DNA of 64,000 nt from Zoroaster sp. YZ-2022 (GCA_029582265.1 CM055816.1:8184047-8248046); one strand, 5' to 3'; shown: positions 22,576 through 34,592, numbered from the stretch's first letter. Program-made: numbers and translations. Notes: generated from the letters alone by a model not told the origin.

Positions 22576-23065
22576 AAACACAGCAGAGCAGTGACGACCC
22601 ATTCATTCATAAAATTGCAGCCCAGACTGTACACTCTACAAGAACATGTGCGGTTGTAATCTGATATGACTGTATAGGAGTGTAGGAGATGCCACGCGAG
22701 AGCGTCCGAACTGTATTTGTACATGTGTACACGGTACATGCATATAACTGCATGTGAAATTATGTGTTTTAAGTTTTCTATAGTAGATTATACATTTAAT
22801 TACATAATTAGTTGCCGAGACGTTTTTTGGTAGTTCGTAGACCAAAACTACAAAGTGACAGTTGATGAACTATTTTGAACTCTAAGATTATGCCTCGTCG
22901 AATGAACTCTATGACTTTTGTTTCCATCAGCACGATATCGCGTAGCTGATTCACCGTGTGATCATCTATGAACTTTAGATTTTTTATGAACAGTAATATT
23001 GTTATTGTTTTCTTTATGATTTTAACCTATTTCCATGTTAACGCAAAACGAGGACGTTTTGAAAC
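22576..23065. other. No gene seen between pol fragment and LTR candidate
   Basis: AT-rich sequence with no motif-bearing frame; probably the 3' untranslated part of the retrotransposon. Confidence 0.3.
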
Positions 23066-24107
23066 TACAGGGGGAATAGTGTTAGGAATCTTACCCTTTG
23101 ATTTTTGACAAATATTAGCACCCTCTATTTCACTTCTTCCACTTCCAATATTTTGCTTACGATGCAATTTCAAGCAGTCTAAGTCCCAGGGTTGTTTCCC
23201 CGGACCCTCGATTGTCCGCTATGAATATTCAATCCATGCAAGGACGCTACCTTTGCTCATGCATATCCAGCGCCAACACAATGCATAATGCAACACCAGC
23301 GAGAGCCTTGCGTGCGTGCCACACCCTCCCACCACGTGGCTTGGAGCCGTCCTTTGGACTTAGTCTATTTTCCGAATACTTTCCTCGGAGTCCACCCCTT
23401 CACACCGAACACGGTTCGTGGGTGAACCACGGCCAAACAGTCACCGTGACTGACCCGCTCAGTCATTAGCCGTGGCCCGCGTGTAGTGCTCCCTAACCCA
23501 AGCACAGCCGCTGTTCCCCTCATGCAGTAATAGCTTAGCATCCAAGCAAATAGCTTAACATGCCCAGTAAGCATTGTTACCCTTGAACACACCCTCCTTT
23601 CTAAGTTGTCGATCACTTCACCTTCGTCAAATACCTTTCCTTATATGGAACAAGGACCTGTTGTATACCCTGATTTTGCACACGTTTCTACCCTTAGACG
23701 CGGAAGCCAAGCTTCTCATTGGCTAAGACGCTAAACTAGGCTTATGTTTCTATATAATCCCCAAGATTTCCTGATCTCGGAGTAGTGCGGTTCCGAATGA
23801 AATCTATGCGACTCGATCCGGTGGTCCCCCGGTGGTCCCCGTCGTAGAGACCGACCAGCCGCCCGTCTCTCGGTATAGCAGTGCCCGTACCGTATACCGA
23901 GTGACAAGCCGCATGAACGAACGATGGTCCCCACTGACTGTACCCAATAGTTGGTATTCGTACACCCTATTCGGAACTTAGCACAAGTATATAAGTTTAA
24001 CTATTGACATGTACCTATACGCTACCACTCCTGTCATGTTACTAGTGCCATTGTTAAATAGTGATGTTAATAATAATCCAACCCCATTGATTGAGATTGT
24101 CACAACA
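23066..24107 (+). mobile_element. Candidate LTR of a Gypsy-like element
   Basis: A purine-rich tract ('gaaactacagggggaatag', 23061-23079) is followed directly by TGTTAGGAATC at 23080. A candidate end is the AACA at 24104-24107, giving TGTT...AACA termini and a length of about 1.03 kb. Inside are a TATA-like 'tctatataatcccc' (about 23748) and a CpG-rich block with tandem 'ggtggtccc'. It lies on the same strand as, and downstream of, the integrase fragment, as a 3' LTR should. However, 'tggcccacgatagtggga' at about 24136 resembles a primer-binding region expected after a 5' LTR. No second LTR copy is present in the window, so this is a moderate call. Confidence 0.4.
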
Positions 24108-26440
24108 AAGTTTGTGTCCGACTATTATTTGTTGGCCCACGATAGTGGGAATGCAACAGTACTCTGAAAAGAGTAAGAAGAGGAATACAAAAATCAACAT
24201 GAATTCACAGGAAAAGGAGTTATTGAGTTTGTAGAAAACAAACTCAAGATGTTCGAGTGTGCATCGTATGTGATGACGTCAACATCTAAAGTTGCTAAAA
24301 GACAGAGAGTTACTGCAGAAGATATGAGTTATATAATATATAATAATAATATATAATTAAAATGGCATACATGTAAAATATGTGTTATACTGAATACATT
24401 AACTTCCATGTACCTGAGTAGCTTTTGTACTTTCAAAACTATTCAGCCTGGCCTTAACTTGAACCAGGAATTACCATTGAAAATTGTGCATATATTTTCA
24501 GGTTCATGAAGTGTGTCAAATCTGTATTGGTGTATTTTTGTACAATCCTTTCAGACATTCAATGATCTATGTAGTAAATATGTGCAGTTGTTCCTGGTAC
24601 CCTGTACTGAGTTGGCCATGTATGCCTACCCAGTTTATTGGATACCAATGAACTCTCCATGTCACGTGATGTGAAAGTTTACACAAGGAAACTGTTTGCG
24701 TCACTTTTTACCATTTGAGCCAACGCCCTGTACCACTTTTGATGTGTTGAAGATTTTGAAGATTTTGCCAATTTTAATGTAGCTAAATTCTGTTTAATTT
24801 CTCTTCATTTTCTGAACAGTCTACTGCATCTTGTATGGTAAGTGTTTATAAACCACCAGACAGCATTTACAATTGCATACTTCGGACATAAAATTCTCAA
24901 ACATTTCAACTTCTGGGGATAGCAATTAAAATATACATTACACGTGCACATACATACGTATACTGCACTTGCTTGGACAGTTGGACTCCATTAATTTACT
25001 GAACTTTTCAACATTAACACAACAACTCTAACTCTTACTTTGGGGGATACGTGCTTTATACACTCACTGTGTTTGTTATCTATTCCAATGGTTTCCCTTT
25101 ATATGTATACAGATTACTGGATTATTTATTTATTTTATGCCTACAGTGAATAATTGTGAAGTGAGTATTTGGTTATGATCAAAGATTAAGGGTTAGCTAC
25201 AGCTTTGGAACTGATTACAAAATTACAAAAATATTTGTCTAAAAGAGTTGATGATGGTATCAAATACCACTTAAAATATTTCTGTCTGAGGTGATATCAT
25301 TTTCAACAATAGTCAAATATTATTCCCCTGTAATTGAAGTAAGAACTTTTATAATAACTGTACATTAGAATGAATACAAACTGTGTTTGCTCCTTAATTT
25401 TTTTATCAGTTTTGCTTTTATTCTACTTGACATCTTGTGAGTTTTTAGGGAACAAATTTAGTGTTAATCTGTCTGACACTTATAAACTAAGCAGTCCGTT
25501 CATGTATGTGTTGAACATGTACACTTCTATGCATGTGTGTACATAAAACCATTTACTCAAAGAAACAATAGTACAAGCTGCAATTTCTACAGGTTAGTTG
25601 CTTTATACATTATATAGATCTTTATTCACAGGAAGTAGTATAGAATGACAGTTTACCATTAATTATAGTTGTGTATGTCTAAAACTGTGAGCTGTTTTAT
25701 TTATGTTAATTTTTGTCTTTATATAAAAAAAATTGAGCAAATACACAGACAGCTAGATAATCGAAAATTAAGAAATACTTTTCAATAAAATTTATAGTGT
25801 ACCAAATACCACAGAGCTGAATTTCTGGGTGAAATAGCGAAACAATAATGCCAGTTTGTTTTCGCCGTCATCACTAAGAACATGGCCCTCTATAGACAAA
25901 TCCCTGGATGCCGAAATTAACGTCGATCCGGGTTTGATAACGAGGCTCTCAATGTTGAAAGTTATGCGATTAGCGAGCTTGAGTCGTCCACACATAAACA
26001 GCGAATAATTCAGATCACTCGGGAAAAATAATGCTTTAGGTTCTCAAAGTTACAGTTTAATTATGTGTCATTCAGAGAAAATAATGAAAATGCATTCAGA
26101 TGTTTCGTATGCATTCTTATGTTGATTTGTTTTTGTTTCCAGAGGGACAGGAATTAAGTTTGGACCTTATTTCACTATTTTACTGATTTGATAGCACATG
26201 AGACCAACACATTTCATCCCTGTTGTATAACGCATATAACCATTCACCATGCACATAACATATAGTCCCAATATACTTTGAGTGACAACACTTTTTTCAT
26301 ACTTTATGTTCGCATACACCAGTTGAAAAGGTTTACTAGAGAAAAGCATTTTAGAAGAATACTTTGTGAATGATAATTTCCTATCAACTGTTCGTTTCAC
26401 CTATTTCTATATCATTATTACAATGTAGAAAGATGTGGAT
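24108..26440. other. No gene seen; AT-rich intergenic DNA
   Basis: A short AT-repeat patch lies near 24328-24358. Frames of 60-77 codons at 25792-25995 and 26167-26400 (minus) have no recognisable domain. No repeat copies of other window segments were found. Confidence 0.4.
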
Positions 26441-27990
26441 CAGGCGTCTTTACACCATTCAACCCCATGGTCTGATCATCCAACCCCATGGTCTGACCAT
26501 TCAACCCCATCGTCTGACCATTCAACCCCATGGTCTGATCATCCAACCCCATGGTCTGACCATTCAACCCCATGGTCTGATCATCCAACCCCATGGTCTG
26601 ACCATTCAACCCCATGGTCTGACCATTCAACCCCATGGTCTGATCATCCAACCCCATGGTCTGACCATTCAACCCCATGGTCTGATCATCCAAGTCCATG
26701 GTCTGATCATCCAAGCCCATGGTCTGACCATTCAACCCCATGGTCTGATCATCCAACCCCATGGACTGACCATCCAACCCCATGGTCTGACCATTCAACC
26801 CCATGGTCTGATCATCCAACCCCATGGACTGACCATCCAACCCCATGGTCTGACCATTCAACCCCATGGTCTGATCATCCAAGCCCATGGTCTGATCATC
26901 CAAGCCCATGGTCTGATCATCCAACCCCATGGTCTGATCATCGAACCCCATGGTCTGATCATCCAACCCCATGGTCTGATAATTCAACCCCATGGTCTGA
27001 TCATCCAGGAAGAAACTACCTAATAATATCTCCATACAGATATTGGTTGTCAGTTTAATTTACTTCCTTTTTTTCGCTTTTGCGTTCCTCACTTGTTTTG
27101 GAGTTCTTTCCCTCTCCATTTCTGGCCTACTTATTTTTCTCTCTTATTTTCACTGTTCTCTAACACTAAAAATACAATGTATTGTTCACCGACTAATCCT
27201 TTTCTTTGTCCATTTCCTTTGTTCTCAGCTGACCTTGACCAACTTCCTTCTTTAATTCTGGATTTGTCTCTCTCTCATCTCTACTGTTCTCTGGCAACCC
27301 CAGTAAAATAATGTTCCATACTCATAGTCCTTTTCTTGTTCAATTCTTCTGTTTCATGTTGACCTTTACTTTATCTTCCCTACTTTAGTTCAGAGGAAAG
27401 TTTCTAACGTTCCCCCGCCCCTCGTTCGGCGATTTTGAAGGTGTTGAAATTCCTGCTATGTTCGAAACGTGGATGGGGCAAATAACTGCATTTTGTACAA
27501 TTGTAAAGTTACGCATTAAGTTCATTCACGCACGTATGAACCATTGAGTATGGGGCACTAATAAAATACCATAAAACCTGAAGGGAAACCATTGGTAGAA
27601 GTCAGACACCCAGACCATCGCTGCCTTTTATAATTATAATAATATATTCAGTCTATATCATTGCGTTCAGTGTTATTAATTTTGTATTGTTATAACTTGT
27701 TTAATTTGTAAAACTCGAATGTATACAAAATGTAAAGCAATGACAGCATTGACATGAATATCCATGAAGGGCGTGATTGTCATCTACGTAGGTGTCCTTC
27801 AAACAAAATAACAATCTTGACTATGTGTCTGTTTTGGTCACTCATCGCGTGATTTTATTTAATAAATGAATAACAGAAAAACATGTTACGATATCATAGA
27901 AATCGAACAAAGTTTGAATGTTAAGAGGTTCAAAGATAGTCAACACAATATTTACATAGTACCGTCCGGGTTCTGGTACAAAAAAAACCC
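26420..27990. repeat. Duplicated segment, copy 1
   Basis: The flank before the minisatellite ('cgtctttacaccattcaacccc', about 26443) and the sequence after it to about 27990 align with 28350-29540. Matching landmarks include 'tattttcactgtt' (27147, 28584), 'actaatc.ttttc' (27193, 28630) and 'gattgtcatctacg/gattgacatctaca' (27775, 29395). No coding frame is supported. The 21-bp array is present only in this copy. Confidence 0.6.
26447..27008. repeat. 21-bp minisatellite, about 27 units
   Basis: The unit 'ccatggtctgatcatccaacc' alternates with a variant reading 'tgaccattcaacc'. A 63-bp higher-order block marked by 'atggactgaccatcc' occurs twice (about 26760-26880). Because 21 is divisible by three and no frame of the unit has a stop, two plus frames (PHGLTIQ- and STPWSDH-type) and one minus frame (DDQTMGL-type) stay open throughout. 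That explains the long repetitive open frames without invoking a gene. The unit holds the palindromes CCATGG and TGATCA. Confidence 0.95.
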
Positions 27991-28349
27991 TCTTGTTTAT
28001 CAAATACTTTGTCAAAGTCTTTTTATAAAATGGTTGATTTAAAATCGACCATCGCAGCTAACAGCTGAATTGCGGTCAGATTACATAAAAACTATCATAC
28101 AAAGAAAGAATCTTTAAAAAGAGATGAAACCAGAACAATGAGTATAAATAATAAACAAACACAGTCAGTTGTAAACAACAAAAAACATTATAAAAAGGTA
28201 ATATTAGCAAGAAAACTGTATTAACTAAAACACAAAAACATCATAAACCATGAACTTTATGTTCATGAAGTCATGAACTTTACCATGATGCTAATGCTGT
28301 CTGGTGCTGTTTCCAGCATTCAATCATTTTTGGTGCACTTGTTTGGGTG

Positions 28350-29540
28350 TAAGGAAGAGATAAGATGTTTATCCAGCGTCTTCGCACCGTTCAACCCCCA
28401 AAAAGGGAATAAGTAGTTACTTTTGTTTAAACGCCCTTCAGTTTCTGATTGTGTTTCCTATTAGTTAGACTTAGTTCTTTGTCTCTACTGTTTCTTTTTA
28501 TATTTTACTATTAAATCATCTCATTTTTCTGTGTCCTTTCCCTCAGCTAGCTCTCCTTTTCTGACCCAATCATTTCTTTCTCATTTTCACTGTTTACTGA
28601 CACCAAAAACCCCGTGTATTTGTTACCCACTAATCGTTTTCTTGTCTATTTCCTTTGTCCCCTGCTAGTGACCTTGACTCCCTCCTTTCATTCCATTTTG
28701 GATTATTCTTCTCCACTCTCTGGTTTTCTTGTCTACTTGAATGACTATTTCTCCTCTGTGTACTTTCTGTGTGTGTATTCCAGTGTGAAGTCTATGTCAT
28801 TTTGCCTATGAGCAATATTATGCTAGAGTCGAGCTTGTTCTTGTGTAATGGTAATGTCACTAGAATGCAGACTTGTATTTGAGTCCTCAAACCTCGAGTC
28901 CGTGTCCCCAGTGTCGAGTCCAAGTCCCAAGTCATGTGGGTCGAGTCTGAGTCTGATTCACGAATGTCGAGTCCAAGTCCAAGTCACGAGTCACTTACAA
29001 AATTCAAACGAAAAAAGAAAACCTTATACATATGTCAAGGTTCAAAGTTAAGTGAAAAAATACTCGAGATATATGGGCTAGTATCTCATTGTACATGGTG
29101 ACTTGAGTCTGAGTTCGAGTCACCAAAAAAGTGACTCGAGTCGGACTCGAGTCCGAGTCTGAGTCACGAGTCACACAAGCTTGCTGGAATGTATATAATA
29201 TACCTTTAATGTCTAAATGTAGTTGCATTATTCATTATTTCACGCGCGTAGGAGTCATTGCGTTCAATAATAATTTATTAACGGTCTAAACTTTGTAAAA
29301 CTGCAACTTTACTGCAACACAAAATGATATTCAAGGAGAGCAGTATGTGAATGAAATTGAACTTGAACAAATAGAAAGCCATCCATGGGTGGTCGATTGA
29401 CATCTACAAAACAACAATATTGGCTACGTGCCTGTTTTTGCCCCTCCAACGTCATGACGTGACAGTATTTAATTAATGGATAACATAAATTATACTCTGT
29501 AAACAAGATAAAACTTCAAGTATATAGCGGTCCAAAAATA
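28350..29540. repeat. Duplicated segment, copy 2
   Basis: This is the partner of 26420-27990. In place of the 21-bp array it has a single 'cgtcttcgcaccgttcaaccccc' (about 28378). It carries the GAGTCC-rich cluster at 28865-29180, which copy 1 lacks. The two copies are well diverged, so the duplication is old. Confidence 0.6.
28832..29180. repeat. GAGTCC/GACTCG-rich cluster related to the macrosatellite minisatellite
   Basis: The lead-in 'cagacttgtatt' then 'tcaaacctcgagtcc' (28843-28882) matches the sequence that precedes every minisatellite in the 39-55 kb array ('cagacttgtattcatg', 'tcaaaccttgagtgcgag'). Degenerate GAGTC-type words follow on both sides of a 100-base spacer, with the opposite-strand form 'gactcgagtcggactcgag' near 29132. 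This looks like a solitary, older relative of the internal minisatellite. Confidence 0.6.
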
Positions 29541-29952
29541 GATCATTTACGTATTAGTACTATTCAGCCAATTACAACGATTGTCTTTGTATTTGGTCAC
29601 ATCATGATGGTCATATGATTATAATTATGACGATGATTCGTATGTCAAGAATCATTCTGCTATTGGTGACTCCAAAGTTAGTAACGTTTTATAATACGTT
29701 TCCTCAAGGAGTACCGTATTATTTCGTTAACTGTTGAATAATAAAAGTATAAGGTAAGGTACTATTTGTGTTTATTTCTTTCTTAATATTAAGCAAGTGG
29801 TTTAGCTTTAGTAGCAAGCTAACATAACCGTTCGGAAGCTTTTCGGAAGCAATTTCAACGTCTACCCTCAAAGCTAACACCCGCGTACAGAGATTCGAAC
29901 TCACATTCTGATGATTCAGCCATCAGAACAAAAGTCTGGTGTATTATATACC

Positions 29953-31260
29953 CAGTAGCGTAGCCAGCGGGGGGGGGGGGGGGGCCGACTGCCCCCCCGA
30001 AAAAAATAGTAGTAAAATCGGGCCGGGAAAAATAAAGAAAAGAGAAAAGGGAAGGAAGAGAGAAAGGAGGAAAATTGAGGGAGGGACTCCGTGGGAGAAA
30101 AAACGAAAGAGGTAAAGAAAGAAATTAGAAGAGTAGGGATTATTGACGAAATGAGGGAGGACGGAGGAGGGAGGGAGGGGGAGGAGAGAAGGAAATGTGG
30201 GCCTTGGTAATGGAAGAAAGGATGGATAGGACCGTTGGGACGAGTACCAAGGCAGCCTAACTTAAGGCAGGCAAGGTTAGGGCGGGTGGAAACGGCGGTA
30301 GGGCAGGGGTAAGGGAAGGAAGGGAGCCAAGGGAGCCGGAGAGGGAAAGGGCGGGAAGGACGGACCTGGGACGAAGGATGCAGAGGCAGGCAGATTTAGG
30401 GAGGGAGGAAAGGATGATTTAGGGAATGGTAAAGGGAGTGAATAATTGATAAAGGGAGACGGGAGAGGGAGGATTGAGGAAGGGAAGTTAGATCTGAAGT
30501 TTTTATACCCGGTTTTTGTCCCGGAAATCACTTTATCAAATACTGTAAAACAAGTTAATTTCGCTAGCAATTTAATTTCGCTAGGAGGCCCAATTCGCTA
30601 AATTAAATTGCTGCCAAATATAATATTTTTTTTTGTTTCATTTGAATAGGAACCCGGGATAGAAACGCTCGCCATTGGCAGCAAAAATATATTTTGACAT
30701 TACAAGAAAGGCAACAAAATGCACTAATGAGAGATATATAAATTGCTCATAAAACATGGACCTTTACAGATGGATCTTTCAACTTTTTTGTTAATTAGAG
30801 ACGAATTTATATAGAAACAAACATTAAAACATTAAAAACTTGAAATTTTAATCAATACAATGAACCAGTATGTACTCGGGTTACGTGCAGAACGTATTTA
30901 CAACTTGTCTTACAACATTTTATTAAAGGTTTTTATACGACATGTACACGAATAACTTTCAGTGTAATGTGTGTTGTAAACGGTGTGTATATATATACAT
31001 TACGAATACGATTAATTATGAAGGTTTAAGTTCATCACAGTCATGACAGTGTAGAAATTAATAGCAACAGTTCAGACAGTATAGATCCAAGGAAAGAACA
31101 ATAAATCACAGATGATCATGTTTGTACAATATATCGATTGTTTTGATTCAATATTATTCAGTATTTCGCAATTAAATTTAAACCATGAAATCGGGACGAT
31201 CATCTTAATTTTGCCCCCCCTCCCCCCCTTCCCGGACCGACAGGGCTGGCTACGCGCCTG
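29953..31260. mobile_element. Non-autonomous hAT-type DNA transposon, 1.3 kb
   Basis: The ends are CAGTAGCGTAGCCAGC (29953-29968) and, inverted, CAGGCGCGTAGCCAGC (31245-31260), matching at 14 of 16 positions. They are flanked by a perfect 8-bp duplication TATATACC (29945-29952 and 31261-31268). CAG...CTG termini and 8-bp target duplications are hallmarks of the hAT superfamily. Next to each terminus lies a G-run or, at the right end, C-run. The interior from about 29990 to 30490 is strongly purine-rich on the plus strand. No transposase motif was seen; the 97-codon minus frame at 30277-30570 is low-complexity Pro/Ser/Leu and is not called as a gene. Confidence 0.85.
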
Positions 31261-31624
31261 TATATACCGCTTCGCCATGGCACTCACTAATTCGGTAAAA
31301 TAATTAAAACCAAAGGTGGTTCATCTGTAATGTGTCCCATCATTGAGTAAGTGCTTTATGGTTCAATCATGTTGTCCCTTTTCAGACATAGCCACCAACG
31401 TTAAATAACGCAATCATTATTTCTCCATGTAAAATCACCGGATGGTCTCGTAAGTTTGTTACGAAATGTAAAAATACATCATCCGATGGTACTTTTATAC
31501 CAAAAGTATAATACAATAACACGGTACTGACCATTATTTTTTACGGTTATTGTATTATGGTACCTGTATATTTACAGACACACGGCCAAGTGGACGCGTA
31601 AAAAAACGGTTATTTTTTTTTACA

Positions 31625-31682
31625 GTGTACCCCTACCTCTACCTCTACCCCTACGCCTACGCCTACGCCTACTCCTACTTCT
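31625..31682. repeat. (CTACSY)n-like 6-bp microsatellite
   Basis: About nine consecutive six-base words of the type 'ctaccc/ctacgc/ctactc'. It lies between the hAT element and the TRIM B duplication, with no coding frame of note. Confidence 0.7.
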
Positions 31683-31761
31683 TTCGGTGGGTGGGGAATT
31701 GTTTAATCTTATATACCCTCATCCTCGTATGGACCAGGGTCCACGTCTCATTTTCATCTCA

Positions 31762-32023
31762 TGCAACTGTAATTTTAGCCAAATAATAAACATTTAGGGC
31801 TACAAAATGTGTCATCTTTATTATGGTTATGTGTCAAGTGTGTAGGAGCCATTGCTCTAATTTTTATTAAACCCGGTGAAATAGTTTTCTAGCTAAATGT
31901 TTGACTTCACATTAAAATGAAGATTCGTACAATTGATGGATTTATGTACAGACATTTCACTAAAAGTGTATAAGCCTACTGGCTTTAATTGTTCTTATCA
32001 TCTTAATTTATTTCGTAGGTAAA
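31762..32023 (+). repeat. TRIM B upstream region, partner of 18052-18780
   Basis: Aligns with the TRIM A upstream region but lacks the LINE fragment: 'gacttc' is followed directly by 'acattaaaatgaag' (about 31908). It ends in a pyrimidine-rich tract and TAG (about 32017-32019) five bases before the ATG, as in copy A. This copy is the pre-insertion allele-like state for the CR1/L2 insertion. Confidence 0.75.
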
Positions 32024-34592
32024 ATGGCCAGTGCAGCATTGCGGACAATCCGTGACAAATTTCTGGAATGCAGTATCTGCACAGATCAGTACAAACACCC
32101 CAAAATACTCGGCTGTCTTCATAGCTTCTGTAAAGAATGTTTGCTAAATTACTACGGAAACTCTACAACGATGCCATGTCCAATCTGTCGCAAAGAAATA
32201 AAACTGCCGCCAGAGGGTGTCAGTGGTCTAAAGTCAAATTTTGTGTTGATTAGTCTTATTGACGAACTCGAACTCCAGACGAAAGTTGCAGTAACATCTG
32301 ACAAAGCGAAGCTTATCTGTGAATTATGTGCCAAGAACGACGCAACACATCGCTGTCTAGACTGCGCCCAAAATATCTGCTCAAATTGCCAGAAGATCCA
32401 CAAACAGATTGCCGTAACATCGAAACACACTGTCGGATCATTGGAAGATATTCGTAAGGGAAAGATAACCATCCCAAAGAAAGCAGAAGAAGATGAGTCG
32501 AGATGCAACAAACACAAAGGTGGTTTGAATCTGTTTTACTGCGAAGAGCCATGTAAAGTCTTGATCTGTGGAAACTGTACTATTATGGATCATTGTAAAC
32601 CTGAGCATCAGTACATTGACATTGCAGAAGCTTCTCTGAAATACAAGAAGACTATGAAAGATATCTTGCCAGAATTCAGCAGAGAAATAAAGAAATTTGA
32701 ACAGTCTTTAGCCAATACATCTCGAGCTCAGCAAGATTTCGGAAAGAAAGTTTTACGGACAGTGACAGAGGTAAAGGTCAGAGCTGATCAGCTAAGAGCT
32801 GAGGTGAAAGTCAAAGAAGATCGGATCATTCGCAATATCAAAACCCTTGAGCAGGATCGTAACGCAACATTTCATGGGCTTAAGAAAAAATTAATATAAT
32901 GCTCAAGAATAAACAACATTCATTCGACATAGCAAAATACGTCACTACCGTACTGAAGGATCAGACAGTGACTTTTTGTCTATGTATCCCATCATAAACG
33001 AAGATCTAACTTTGCTGAAAAGTCAAGACCCTCCACAGATTGATGCCCAATTGTCTTTTCTGCAGTTTAATCACACTCAGAGGGTTGGTGATATCAGTCT
33101 GAGTGAGCTGCAGATCGAAGACAGCAAGTGGGAGCTAAGTTGTGAGTTTGGCAAGAAGGGCAGTGGTCTGGGGGAATTCGATTGGACTTGGAGCATTGCT
33201 ACTCTTAGTTCAGATAAGTTTGCGGTGACTGACTTCAACAACAAACGAGTGGTTCTCTGTAGTACTGTGGGCAAACACGAGAATGTAATTAATATGGATT
33301 CAAGTATATCCCTATTTTGTGAAATGACTAATTATTTATGTATTTGTTTTCATTTGTGCAAGGATTTTACTAAGGAAGTACAAAATTTACTTCTCAAAAG
33401 ATGACTTACTTCTCAAAATAATCGTGAGATGTAAATGTGTAAATGCGTAAATGTGTAACTTTGGCGAGTTTTTTTTAAATGTTAAGCAAAGTTTCTGACA
33501 TGTTTTTGGCGAAATAATTTATTCAAAGTATAATTTCCTTTATTAAATGAAAATTATAAATGTTCAAATGAAAACAAAGATTTCCAGAAATTGTCGGTAT
33601 AGGCCTAACACAGGCGATACATCAAAATAGACTATTGGTCATTGGAGGTAGAATATAAACCATTTACTCTCTGATATGTGATTGTTACTAACAGTGATAT
33701 TCACTAAATATTAATATTTAGCGTAGAATTCGTGACTGGCACATCTCTTGGTAATTGTTAATAACTTCTCATAGTTTGAATATGATACACATTAAAAACA
33801 AAACTCGTGATAAAAGTGCATCAACTAAAACGTCCAAGCGTTATGAAGCGAGAACAAATATTTAAACGAAATATTATGGCTTTATTTATTTGTTTTTAAT
33901 TATGTTATTGCAATATACTGTATCCTATATCGCATAAATCAATTGTGATTGGATGATTTGATATGTTTTCCTTCAGAACCACGTCAACTCGCATGTATTA
34001 ACAATCACTTTGTAGTAACAGATGGCACCGACCAAGTCAAGATGTACAAGGAAGATGGTACACTGGAATTTCAGTTCACAACCCTGCCACTGAATAAGGT
34101 TGGTAAAACAAATGTGGACATCAGAGGTGTTGCAGCCAAGAAGGATGGTAACATCCTTGTGGGCGATGTAAAGATAATGGTAGTGACTGTGCACAGGTCC
34201 ACTGATGGTGGACTAATATAAGCACCATGCCAGTCACTACACGACCCATCTTCTTGGCTGTAGACAACAGTGGCAGAGTGGTGGTCAGTGGTGGAGATCA
34301 CGTGGCAATTGGTGACAATGGGTCTACACTATTCACCATAACACCAACTATTGATGGTCAGAAAGTCAAACACTGCAGATGTATATGCTGTGACACATCA
34401 TCAGGTTTATACATTGCAATGATCAATAAGTTAGTTAAGACTGGTCATATTCACCATTATGATGCCTGTGGTAATTTCCTTAGCTGCATTGCTAAGGGTC
34501 TGCATAATCCACATGGAATCACAATCACGTCAGATGGGAAAGGTCTGGCAGTGGCTGACTGCTACTCAGTCAAGATATATCATATTGTATGA
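32024..34592 (+). pseudogene. TRIM-family gene copy B, pseudogene with three frameshifts
   Basis: The same architecture as copy A: C3HC4 RING at residues 16-55, the full linker to B-box1 that copy A has lost, B-box2 near residue 160-200, then a coiled coil including the 'QQDFGKKVLRTVTEVKVRA' segment deleted in A. The frame breaks three times. One A is missing from the A-run at 32885-32890 (stop at 32897-32899). There are five extra bases near 32948. Two extra bases occur near 34213 in the second exon (stop at 34219-34221). Homology then continues to TGA 34590-34592. The intron donor reads GTATAT (33304) against GTAAGT in copy A; the acceptor CAG is at 33974-33976. Each copy has kept pieces the other lost, so both derive from one intact ancestor. 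The RING and B-box part could still be translated as a truncated protein. Confidence 0.85.
33374..33920. other. About 550-bp insertion in the TRIM B intron
   Basis: The TRIM A intron runs 'aaggattttac' straight into 'tattctatatcgcat'. In copy B about 550 AT-rich bases separate these landmarks. It has no recognisable inverted ends and no coding motif; TACT occurs at both edges and may be a short target duplication. Deletion from copy A is the alternative. Confidence 0.55.

Noticed and set aside
26370..27058. Long open frames encoding heptapeptide repeats
   Set aside because: They follow from a stop-free 21-bp unit whose length is a multiple of three; there is no start context, splice support or unique flanking coding sequence.
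29885..29930. B box-like 'gttcgaat' on the minus strand, possible tRNA
   Set aside because: No A box at a suitable distance and no acceptor-stem pairing were found.
30277..30570. Pro/Ser/Leu-rich minus-strand frame inside the hAT element
   Set aside because: It is the complement of a purine-rich low-complexity block and shows no transposase motif.
31625..31682. Telomere-like six-base repeats
   Set aside because: The words are CTACCC/CTACGC/CTACTC variants, not TTAGGG/CCCTAA, and the tract is short and internal.
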